From NCBI GenBank assembly GCA_035048485.1, contig CM068585.1, forward strand, positions 59,606,618 to 59,670,617: a DNA stretch of 64,000 nt. The letters are read 5' to 3'. Position 1 is the stretch's first letter. Each line of letters opens with the position of its first letter. Of the stretch, positions 56,031-64,000 are shown one piece after another. The DNA comes from Pteria penguin. Lineage: Eukaryota; Mollusca; Bivalvia; Pterioida; Pteriidae. Position numbers and translations under genes: made by a program. The notes under the pieces are model-generated. The model saw only the letters and a list, made by a program, of their open reading frames with translations, had not been told where the DNA came from and did no database searches.

Positions 56031-56405
56031 CTGATTAAAACTATATCTTTATTCCAATTCTCTGTTTGTCCTATTGCGGACAAATATCTGACGAAACCCC
56101 GTAAGGGTTCATGTTCTGGTGAACTCTGATTTCCAACTAATCAGTGGATAGGCTACAAATTCCTAGGAATGAAATTAAATCCGCAGCGTGCGTGATCCAA
56201 AAGGTTGTTTTTGAACAGTGTTTGTTATATACTGCGCCACTATCACGTGCCTAGCCGAGTCATTGACTGGCTATGGGAAATAACGGTTTCGGTGACTGAA
56301 ACGTCATCAGAGTTCACCAGAACATGACCCCATACGGAGTTTCGCCAGATCTTTATCCGCAATGGGACAAACAGAGAAGCTGAATAAAGATATTGTATTA
56401 ATCAG
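56031..56405. mobile_element. Foldback/MITE-like element with 100-bp inverted repeats
   Basis: The left arm 56,031-56,130 (ctgattaaaactatatcttt ... tctggtgaactctgat) is mirrored at 56,306-56,405 (atcagagttcaccagaacat ... aataaagatattgtattaat). The central 175 bp has no coding motif. Short ggatccgccac motifs occur just outside both arms. Confidence 0.7.
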
Positions 56406-56409
56406 ATTG

Positions 56410-58375
56410 GATCCGCCACTGATAGAAATTCTGTAGCATTTAAACAGCAGAATTGTCTTTCATTTTATCCCTTTTCAACAATGAATAATTTTACTTTTTA
56501 TCTCTGTTATAATTGACAATTCCAACTCTTCGTCTTGTCCTTGGTGAATTCCTCGGTCATCAAAATGACGCTCAAATGTTAAACGTTGTGACTGATATCG
56601 GTCCTAATCAGCCTCTTCCCTTCCCAAATGGTTTGTTATTCTCGAAGACAACATCTTCCTAAATAGAGACTCCCTTGTAATAACATATTCTCGCACGAAG
56701 ATCAACAGAAGACCTGTACGTGAACAAAGACAGTGCCGGAAGTTCAATAGAAAAATAAAGAAGTATAAGAAAATTGAACATGTTGTAAGGGAGATAAAAC
56801 TGTACCGAGTAATGGGCTGTCTTTGGCGACATCCTAAGCACAAAATACATTAAACAGTCGGTATTTATACTGCCTTAGCAGTGGCGGCTTACGAGAAGAT
56901 CCATTCCCTTTTTTCGCCACATATTTACAAGTAAAACTCCAGATGGAGTACCAGAAGTGACTGAATATCCTGGCTAATACTTGACTTTCATTTTTTCTCC
57001 ATTCCCTATTCGGAAATCCTAGATCCGTCAATGCCTAGCACTAAGGAGGTGGCAAATGTTTTATATATAAAACTAAATGGATTAGCTAACATGTAAATAT
57101 TGCGCATATAAGCTTTTTTAAACAACTAGTTTCATGAAATAATTGTGCATATTCTGTGTCGTCTTTATTTTTCTATTGAATTATGAAAATATACTTATGT
57201 ATAAGATATACATTACCAACAATTATTAACTTTTAATACGACCCCTTAACTTTTTATTGCAAATGTACGTGTCCAAGTACGAGTACCAGCTCGAGTCCGC
57301 GCGATCTGAAGATGTCTATTAGTATTTAACATGCGATGCTTCGATACCAGAATGCCTCCGGTGGGTATATGTCTTAAATGATCCGATGTGCTTTAGATTT
57401 GTCAGACCACGGTTCTCTCATTTACAGAGTCAAGCTGCTTAGTGATAAGAAAATCTTACAAAGATTAGAAAAACAATGTTTGAAGTTCTAATTTTCACAA
57501 ATTTCATGTACACTTGGACGACCTTCTTTGTGCTATTCAAAAATCATTGCCTGACATGTTGACGTCCTCATTTGATTGCATTTCTTATGTAACCGTTTGT
57601 ACGGTGATAATACAATATCGCACCATTGACACTAATTATAATTATGTGACTATGGCTTTACTATTATCCCTGAAGCTGACTGCAATGCGAATTATTGCCG
57701 ATATTGTACAATTGCAAAGCATAAATATTTAAAGAGCACACTAACTGCCAGATGTACCCAAATGTAACAGCCAACGAACTTATCTTAGGGTAGAGCTATG
57801 CTACTTGATCATTAAATGATTCACAAAATTATATTACTGTACATTTGAAGTATATATATTTTAAGTCTGAATATTTTAAGTGCTAAAATATGGCTTATTG
57901 TAACCTCGAGCTCTGATCATGACAATCCATCAACTGCAGCATCGGTATCGACTCATTGGTTTTAATATCAGAAATTATAGGCATGTATAAATTTAGTACA
58001 CCAAATTTAAATTATCATTAGAAGTGTATAGGTGCTAACAATATATTATTGGTAGAGTATTTAACCTAGAGAAAATGTTAATGACACAAAATTTGTATAT
58101 CACCCTGTATAAGAAATGTTAAATTATGTCAGAAAACTTAACGTTTAAGTATTTTGTTCTTAATTGAATATAATTAATCCTTTAAACCGTAGGAAAGCAA
58201 AGTTTTATTGCTACTTTTTCTAACTAGTGTAAATTAATGATGTTGTGTATCTAGAATTATTCTTTTATCAAAGTCAATGCAGAAGTAGATTCTCTGCAGA
58301 CCTTTGGATCATCAAAGAAAGCATAAAGACATCTGATAAAAATCATCACAGACAAAACAGCAAACAATAAGAACA
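56410..58375. other. No gene recognised
   Basis: Short frames at 56,604-57,031 (minus) and 57,514-57,732 (plus) have no recognisable motif. AT-rich. Confidence 0.4.
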
Positions 58376-58380
58376 TAGTA

Positions 58381-60995
58381 ATGTAAAGATGATGGATAAA
58401 TCCAAACCACAAGTCCAAAAATCATGAAACCATAGGACATACAAAATCAGTGAAAATGAAAAACAAATGGAAAATAACAAAATATGTCTACTTGAAGAGC
58501 ATATGTGAACCCCTGTGATAGAGTGAGATCAGGTGCCCGGGGAGAGTGAGCATCTCCTCCTTGCTAGCAACACCCGTCACATATACCCCGTAGAAAGAGT
58601 CAAATCGTGTGAATTCCATATGTATCTATATATGGAGAAGTCGAAGTAGGTAACCTTCTAGTATAGAAGGTGTCAAATCTGTGTAAAGTGATCGGAATCG
58701 GTCTCAGTCCAGAATATCATTTAAAAGTCTGGATAACGAGATATCATATGGAGTAATAAGAGTCTCGTAACGACCGTAGAACTTCCTCAGTGACGATGCT
58801 AGTCTAGCACATATATAACCCTGGTTGAGCAGCTTAACTGAAAGTCGCCTAGCCCTCAGAACAAAGTCATTGTAATTTGAACATGCTCTGGAATAACGTA
58901 TTAACTGAGATATGAATACGCCGTATGCGGGCGATGATGGAATGTTGCTACTTATGAAAGGAAAGTTTGTGATAGCGAAATTAAAATCGTCACGTTTGTC
59001 ATAGAGTGAGGTGTTCAATTGACCATTAATGTCGAAAGACAACATAATATCTAAATACGAAGTAGAATTACTAGTTTCTGTGGTTTCTTTTACCTCCAGT
59101 TCACTTGGATAGATGATGCTAAGGTAATCCGCGAATGAAGGATTATTAATTGAAAGCAAGTCATCTATATATCTGTAAGTAAAATTGAAGCCAAGAGCCA
59201 ATTGTTTTTTTCCTTGCGAAAGCAAAGACTGAATGAACTCAGCTTCGTATGAATAAAGGAATATGTCAGCCAGAAGCGGAGCACAGTTAGTGCCCATTGG
59301 AATGCCGACAATTTGTTGAAAAACCTTACCTCCAAACACCACAAAAATGTTATCGATAAGAAAGTTCAACATCTGAATGACAGCTGTTTCAGTGTATTTA
59401 TTTTTGGAATCAGAATTTTCCCTAACAAAGTAAGTTTTATCGTGGCCTATTACTATATATTTGAATTTGCGGCTTCCGGTTTTACTAGTAAATGCATTTT
59501 GAATAATTTCCGCTAATCTGTCTTTTAATTTCTGATGAGGGATCGTTGTGTACAGAGTCGAAAAGTCAAAAGACTTGATGGAGTGAATTTTAGTAAAACT
59601 TTTTGATTTTAGATGTTCTAACAACTCTTTTGAATTTTTAAGGATCCACATTTGATTAATTCCACTTCTGGAATATACTATTTCGCAATATCTATGAAGG
59701 CCAGATTTAATTTCTGATAATATTTTTGTGAGTAGCATCGATACAGATTTTGTGGAACACTTCGAGGAACCAGCGATAAAGCGTTGTTTGTACGGAGTTT
59801 TGTGCATTTTTGGAATACAGTACAAATATGGAAGTTCTAAATTCAATTTATTTGAGTCAATACCAAACGTATTGAGGACAGATTTATGATTCTCGAGTAC
59901 TTCCGAAACCGAAAAGTTCTTGAGAGTATAAGTAGTATTTCCTGGAGCTGAATTTAATCCTAATTCTTTCACTAGGCTGTCAAAGTAATATTTCTTACAA
60001 GTAAATGTATAATTATTAGATGCTTTATCTGCTGGTGTAATGATATAATGTTCTTGGAGGAAGGTAAGTTCTCTGACAACATCAGGATCTTTAAAAATAG
60101 ATTCGAATCTGGTGTTTACAGAACCTTGTAATTTTTTAATTTTTGATCTCAGCAGTACTACAATAGATTTTATCCATTCAGAAAGAGTGTCGACTTGTAC
60201 TTCCTCTCTTTTTGCCCATCGTGTGGCATATTCCTCGCAGCAGTTCATAATATTCTCAAAATTTTGGCTCCATGTGAATGATCTGGGTTCTCTGTATTTT
60301 GGACCTTTAAGTAAAAGTTCTCTTAATTTAGTGTTTTTAACTATATCGAGATCACCAGTAATGACATGGCCACAAGGAGAAAATACGAAATTAGATGAGG
60401 AACATGCACACGGTTGAGAATGGCATGCAGAGTTGCTAAGATCAAGACACTGTAGAAACCCTTTGTAATTATAAATTTTGGATGCAACTGATGGCGTGTA
60501 GCTATAGGAAATGCATGGCGGATCTTTGTTTTTGAAATATGGCGGTATTTTCTCTAAAACAGACTTATGATTTAAAATTTGGCCGAAATTTAAATAATCA
60601 ATGCCTTTATTTGCAAATTTAATTTTGATGAAAGGGCGATTAGATTTTTCCATAGAAATATCGGACTTGACGGGACGAAAAAGTCTAGCGGTCGATATGT
60701 CCATAATAATGCCATCTAGTCTATACTCTGCAGAGCTTATATCAGTAAATATACGGTGTCTGGACGATACGTACAACTCGTGTAATTTTCTGAGTGAAAT
60801 AGAATAAAGTTTTGTACGAATGTGATGAAGGCCCAAAGGTTTATTTATAAATGGCAAAAGAGCATCAAAGGAAATATTATGTATTTCAGGTTTGTTGTAT
60901 TTGCGTGTACCATGACTTCGATGCCTCCTCTGGCTTTTGTTGAATAAACCGAGTACGTTAACTGATTGACACGCAGGACTAGTGTCTATAAGACA
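58381..60995 (-). mobile_element. PLE-A copy 2, near-complete retroelement
   Basis: The 3-prime flank (58,381-58,703) and a long RT frame open to a TAG at 60,996-60,998. It is the best preserved retroelement here. The 3-prime end coincides with that of copy 1. No N-terminal GIY-YIG nuclease is present, although the N-terminal CxC region suggests the Naiad-like PLE lineage, in which the nuclease is N-terminal. The element therefore looks 5-prime truncated, with X abutting. Confidence 0.8.
58704..60995 (-). CDS. Penelope-like reverse transcriptase (PLE-A)
   Basis: The frame is open for about 764 codons. Numbering from the TTG at 60,857, landmarks are FIKIKFANKGIDYLNF (76-91), a CxC motif PCACS (149-153), GHVITGDLDIVKN (163-175), KGPKYREP (184-191), ITPADKASNN (273-282), the PLE-type IPKMHK (348-353), motif A DFSTLYTTIP (431-440), motif B GIPMGTNCAPLLAD (518-531), motif C YRYIDDLLS (561-569) and YLDIML (601-606). 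The catalytic Asps D431, D565 and D566 are present. Upstream the frame continues (NVLGLFNKSQRRHRSHGTRK) with no in-frame ATG before residue 52, so the true start is missing or upstream of an unseen junction. CxC plus GHVITGDL suggests the Naiad-like group. Confidence 0.85.
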   Translation of the reverse strand, partial: CLIDTSPACQSVNVLGLFNKSQRRHRSHGTRKYNKPEIHNISFDALLPFINKPLGLHHIRTKLYSISLRKLHELYVSSRHRIFTDISSAEYRLDGIIMDISTARLFRPVKSDISMEKSNRPFIKIKFANKGIDYLNFGQILNHKSVLEKIPPYFKNKDPPCISYSYTPSVASKIYNYKGFLQCLDLSNSACHSQPCACSSSNFVFSPCGHVITGDLDIVKNTKLRELLLKGPKYREPRSFTWSQNFENIMNCCEEYATRWAKREEVQVDTLSEWIKSIVVLLRSKIKKLQGSVNTRFESIFKDPDVVRELTFLQEHYIITPADKASNNYTFTCKKYYFDSLVKELGLNSAPGNTTYTLKNFSVSEVLENHKSVLNTFGIDSNKLNLELPYLYCIPKMHKTPYKQRFIAGSSKCSTKSVSMLLTKILSEIKSGLHRYCEIVYSRSGINQMWILKNSKELLEHLKSKSFTKIHSIKSFDFSTLYTTIPHQKLKDRLAEIIQNAFTSKTGSRKFKYIVIGHDKTYFVRENSDSKNKYTETAVIQMLNFLIDNIFVVFGGKVFQQIVGIPMGTNCAPLLADIFLYSYEAEFIQSLLSQGKKQLALGFNFTYRYIDDLLSINNPSFADYLSIIYPSELEVKETTETSNSTSYLDIMLSFDINGQLNTSLYDKRDDFNFAITNFPFISSNIPSSPAYGVFISQLIRYSRACSNYNDFVLRARRLSVKLLNQGYICARLASSLRKFYGRYETLITPYDISLSRLLNDILD

Positions 60996-61009
60996 CTATA
61001 AAAACATCA

Positions 61010-61150
61010 ATTGTTATGCAGGCACCGACTTAGGACGGTCAATTGAAGTAGTTAGTAACTCAGTTGGTGTGGTTAACCTGTTACGGGTCCATCTTCCCAC
61101 TAACCGCAATGGCAGAACAACTAAACAGCATGCATTTAAAAAATATATAG
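61010..61150 (-). mobile_element. X core next to PLE-A copy 2
   Basis: caccgacttaggacggtca, ttggtgtggttaacctgtta, cgggtccatcttcccactaa. A diverged copy, again on the 5-prime side of a PLE-A RT in the same relative orientation as copy 1. Confidence 0.65.
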
Positions 61151-61277
61151 ATTATAATCGATATATAGACATCAAAGACCAACACTCTGCCCAATTTAAG
61201 AGGTCTTAAAAATACACACGAAAATGTAAAATGGATAGTAAATTACTATAGAAAATAAAAAAGTAACGTCAATTTGA

Positions 61278-62095
61278 GCCTACCGTGCTCTGCTCACCTG
61301 AGAGCGAGGTAAGGTACTTGTTCCATCGGAGTCCCGACTAGCAGTCCGAGGTGACAAGGCTAAGGACCTAATCTCCTCTGAGAAGGTTTAGGCAGGGCCT
61401 GTCATAGAGTCCCACACCCTGTTAGAATGTAACGCTCCAGAAAAAAAGTCTGTAGAGGGGTCCACTACAAGCCTTAATCTTAGGCCATTCTAGCGATGGC
61501 GAAGGCGTTTGACTATTTAAAAAAACCGGATGCGATGAAGCCATCGGAGCTTTTAACCATTCTAAGTTTATGTACAAGATCACTGTAGAAATGTAGATGG
61601 GAGATTCTGTTGGGCTCATAATTTTGAAAAGTAATATTTCCGAATTTTGATAAAAGCTCGGAATAAGATCTGCAGAAACTTGTGAGAATTTTTCTCTGTT
61701 TATAGTATCTGTAACCCTTAGTCAAAAGTTTCGTAGTAATTTGCATGTTTTGTCATAAAAATCAAAAACGTCAGTACAGACACTTGCAAATCGAAGAAAC
61801 TAGGAAATATAAATACTATATGATTGGAGTTTACAAACATCACCATCTAGCCGATGAATATTACCAACAGAATGTCCGAAGTCTTCACGTTTATCGTAAA
61901 TACTAGTGTGTATATGGGATTTATCATTAATCTTGATATTGAAGTCCAAAAAGGTGATTCTTCACCTGTTAGCTTGTTTGAGTTGATGTTTAGGAGGATA
62001 GATGTCTTTAATGTATTTTTTAAACTCAGGGTTAACGATGGCACGTTTGTCATCCAGATCTCTAGATATATGAAGAAACCCGAAAATGTTCGAAA
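61278..62095 (-). pseudogene. PLE-B RT C-terminal region (copy B4)
   Basis: Reading down minus: FKKYIKDIYPPKHQLKQANR-like sequence in shifting frames, FLDFNIKI-like, YDKREDFG-like at 61.89 kb, then MQITTKLLTKGYRYYKQRKI, LTSFCRSYSELLSKFGNITF and a diverged tail. The 3-prime flank (accgtgctctg, tctcctctgagaaggttta, gtcatagagtccc) matches copy B3. Numerous stops. Confidence 0.7.
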
Positions 62096-62099
62096 ATAA

Positions 62100-62845
62100 A
62101 TCTGATGGCATGATAGATTTTCTGATGTCATGATCATCTGTGCTCTAATTATCTGTGTTAGTAATAGCATATAATTGAGTATTAAACTATGGGGATGCTC
62201 AATAGGCTAGGCGCTTACGTCATGACTAAATGGTTTTGAGTCACCCCGGTGACTTCTTTTCAGATGAGACCGTAAAACCCATGGTCCCTTCTCACAAAAG
62301 ACGTTTATTTTGTCGATAGATAGATTTTGATTTCATGTTACATTTTGTGTGACCTCTCCTCTTGACAAACCTGTTGAATTTTATTTTTTGCATTGAGGAT
62401 TATTGCCCTCTTTTGTGCTGAGGGGAAAAGTGGATGGTAAATTCATTTTCTTGAACAAAACACAAATTACATGTTATCCCCTCTGAGTCATACTGCTCAT
62501 TTAGTAGCCAAATCGAAATTGCCTGCATTCCACATTGTCTTTATAAAGATAAAATGTACTAATCAAATATTGATAACGTCATACAGAGTATACAATAAAA
62601 TTCATCTATATTTCAGAGAAAAAGGAAAAAAGAAAGTAAATTGAAACAAATTCGGAATGGAAGCCGACTACATATAGCTCTAAAACTATAATGAATAAAA
62701 AATATCGAAGTTCATGCTAGGTTATATTTTGAAATATTAACATCTAATTAACATTAACCACTGATTAACATTCCATCAAATCAATAAATAATTTATATCT
62801 GCGAGTGCGAATAGAAGATATTAAGTACCAAATATGTATTAACCC
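62100..62845. other. No gene recognised
   Basis: Unassigned AT-rich sequence between PLE-B copy B4 and PLE-A copy 3. Confidence 0.4.
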
Positions 62846-63116
62846 AGATCATTCACATGGAGCCAAAATTTTGAAAATATTATCAACTCGTGTGAGGAAT
62901 ATGCTACACGATGGGCAAAAAGAAAGGAAGTACCTGTAGACACAATTTCGGAATGGATCAAATCTATTGCACTACTGCTGAGATCAAAAATTACAAGGCT
63001 CTGTAAACACCAGATTCGAATCTGTTTTCAAAGATTCTGATGTTGTCAGAGAACTTACTTTCCTCCAAGAACATTATATCATTACACTTAATAATTATAC
63101 ATTTACTTGTAAGAAA

Positions 63117-63220
63117 GAAAAAAGAGGAGTTACTGGCTCAGTTATGTGGCAGAAGTCACCATGGAGCTATACAATACATGAATATAAATAATATACTAGA
63201 ACATATAACACATTACAAAA
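63117..63220 (-). mobile_element. X insertion 1, 104 bp, with 14-bp target duplication
   Basis: Flanked by ttacttgtaagaaa at 63,103-63,116 and 63,221-63,234. The insert is the constant X end (gaaaaaagaggagttactgg) truncated after aacacattacaaaa. This is clean evidence that X inserts with a duplication and 5-prime truncation. Confidence 0.9.
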
Positions 63221-63355
63221 TTACTTGTAAGAAATATTACTTTGACAGCCTTGATGAAAGAATTGGGATTAAATTCAGCTCCAAAAAATCCTACTTACAC
63301 TCTCACGAACTTTTTGGTTTCAGAAGTACTTGAAAATCGTAAATCTGTCCTCAAT

Positions 63356-63622
63356 TTATATCAATTTATAAATTTTTAAATGTACGTCTTTTGATTGTTC
63401 TGCTGTTACGGTGAGTGGGAAGGTGGACCCGTAAACCGGTTAACCACACCATTTGTTTGGCTTTTGTCAAATTAAATGACCGTCCTAAGTCGGTATCGTA
63501 ATTGCACTACAATCAAATATTTTTGTAATGTGTTAAATGTTCTATTATATTATTTATATTCATGTATTGTATAGCTCCATGGTGACTTCTGCCACATAAC
63601 TGAGCCGGTAACTCCTCTTTTT
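63356..63622 (+). mobile_element. X insertion 2, 267 bp, with 8-bp target duplication
   Basis: Flanked by tcctcaat at 63,348-63,355 and 63,623-63,630. The insert begins ttatatcaatttataaattt and ends cggtaactcctctttttt, defining the near-complete element. The interrupted PLE-A codons (SVLNTFG) resume exactly after the second copy of the duplication. Confidence 0.9.
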
Positions 63623-64000
63623 TCCTCAATACGTTTGGTATTGACACTAATAAATTAAATTTAGAACTTCCATATGTGTACTGCATTCCAAAAATCCTTA
63701 CAAACAACGCCTTATCGCTGGTTCCTCGAAGTGATCCACAAAATCTGTATCGATGTTACTCACAAAAATGTTATCAGAAATTAAATCTGACCTTCAAACA
63801 GTATATTCCAGAAGTGGAATTAATCAAATGTGGATCCTAAAAAATTCAAAAGAGCTATTAGAACATCTGAATTCAAAAAAGTTTCCTAAAATGCACTCCA
63901 TCAAGTCCTTTGACTGTTCGACTCTTAACACAATTGAACATTTCACTCTATGACAAACGTGACGCTTTGAATTACGCTATCACAAAATTTCATTTCATAA

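Larger units (their letters stand above)
62846..64000 (+). pseudogene. PLE-A copy 3, internally deleted, with two X insertions
   Basis: On plus: WSQNFENI-like, CEEYATRWAKRKEVPVDT, SEWIKSIALLLRSKI, a frameshift, NNYTFTCKK, X, TCKKYYFDSL, X, then NTFGIDTNKLNLELPY, SGINQMWILKNSKELLEHLN and HSIKSFDCSTLNT. It then jumps to HFTLYDKRDALNYAIT, deleting about 180 codons including motifs B and C. It runs to the window edge. The order and sequence follow copy 2. Confidence 0.8.

Overview
The window is eukaryotic and AT-rich, with no operons, short exons with GT-AG borders, and dense nested transposable elements. A bivalve mollusc (or a close lophotrochozoan) is the likely source. The evidence is a PAN plus F-type-lectin gene of the kind bivalves expand, a tRNA-derived SINE whose central domain resembles one I recall from molluscan SINEs, and several Penelope-like (PLE) retroelement families. 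The species call is inference. I see no rRNA genes and no complete tRNA gene.

Layout. 0-3.7 kb holds a decayed PLE fragment, the first exon of a PAN-domain gene, and a retroposon I call X. This block is a diverged duplicate of 51.2-53.1 kb. 5.9-8.4 kb is a long foldback of a second PLE type that keeps a GIY-YIG endonuclease. 9.2-17.6 kb contains a broken Ty3/gypsy element on the minus strand (gag, protease, RT, RNase H, integrase). Its integrase is split by a roughly 0.33 kb repeat carrying a complete type I hammerhead ribozyme motif. The block lies between two inverted clusters of a TCCGACA motif. 18.5-19.4 kb is a degenerate tandem repeat. 22.8-24.0 kb is a head-to-head X pair plus a PLE remnant. 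24.2-28.9 kb is a decayed DNA transposon with 16-bp terminal inverted repeats and TA flanks. It carries SWIM and YqaJ exons on plus and THAP exons on minus, which fits the ISL2EU superfamily. 29.7-30.5 kb has a SINE nested in X, then a LINE fragment. 34.6-36.3 kb is a DIRS-like element. 37.3-41.9 kb is an array of about 70 copies of a 67-bp unit with a higher-order period of 18-19 units. 42.3-42.6 kb is a 78-bp minisatellite open on both strands.

Host gene. Three minus-strand exons at 51,558-51,246, 47,696-47,487 and 45,356-45,121 join in phase. They give a 252-residue secreted protein with a PAN/apple-like module followed by an F-type lectin-like (F5/8C-related) domain. A second first exon of the same family lies at 1,402-1,090, with its downstream exons outside the window.

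Right end. 53.4-64.0 kb holds three copies of one PLE family (PLE-A). Two are on minus, 5 kb apart and nearly identical. One of these has an almost intact reverse transcriptase ORF. The third is on plus and is interrupted twice by X with clear target-site duplications. X is the common thread: more than a dozen copies, constant at one end and truncated at the other, sit in PLEs, the gypsy element and introns. It behaves as a non-autonomous retroposon.

Most coding remnants are transposon pseudogenes. The only host gene I can defend is the PAN-lectin gene and its duplicated exon. The most interesting items are the hammerhead-bearing repeat, the X retroposon with its chimeric PLE fusion, the ISL2EU-like element and the 67-bp array.
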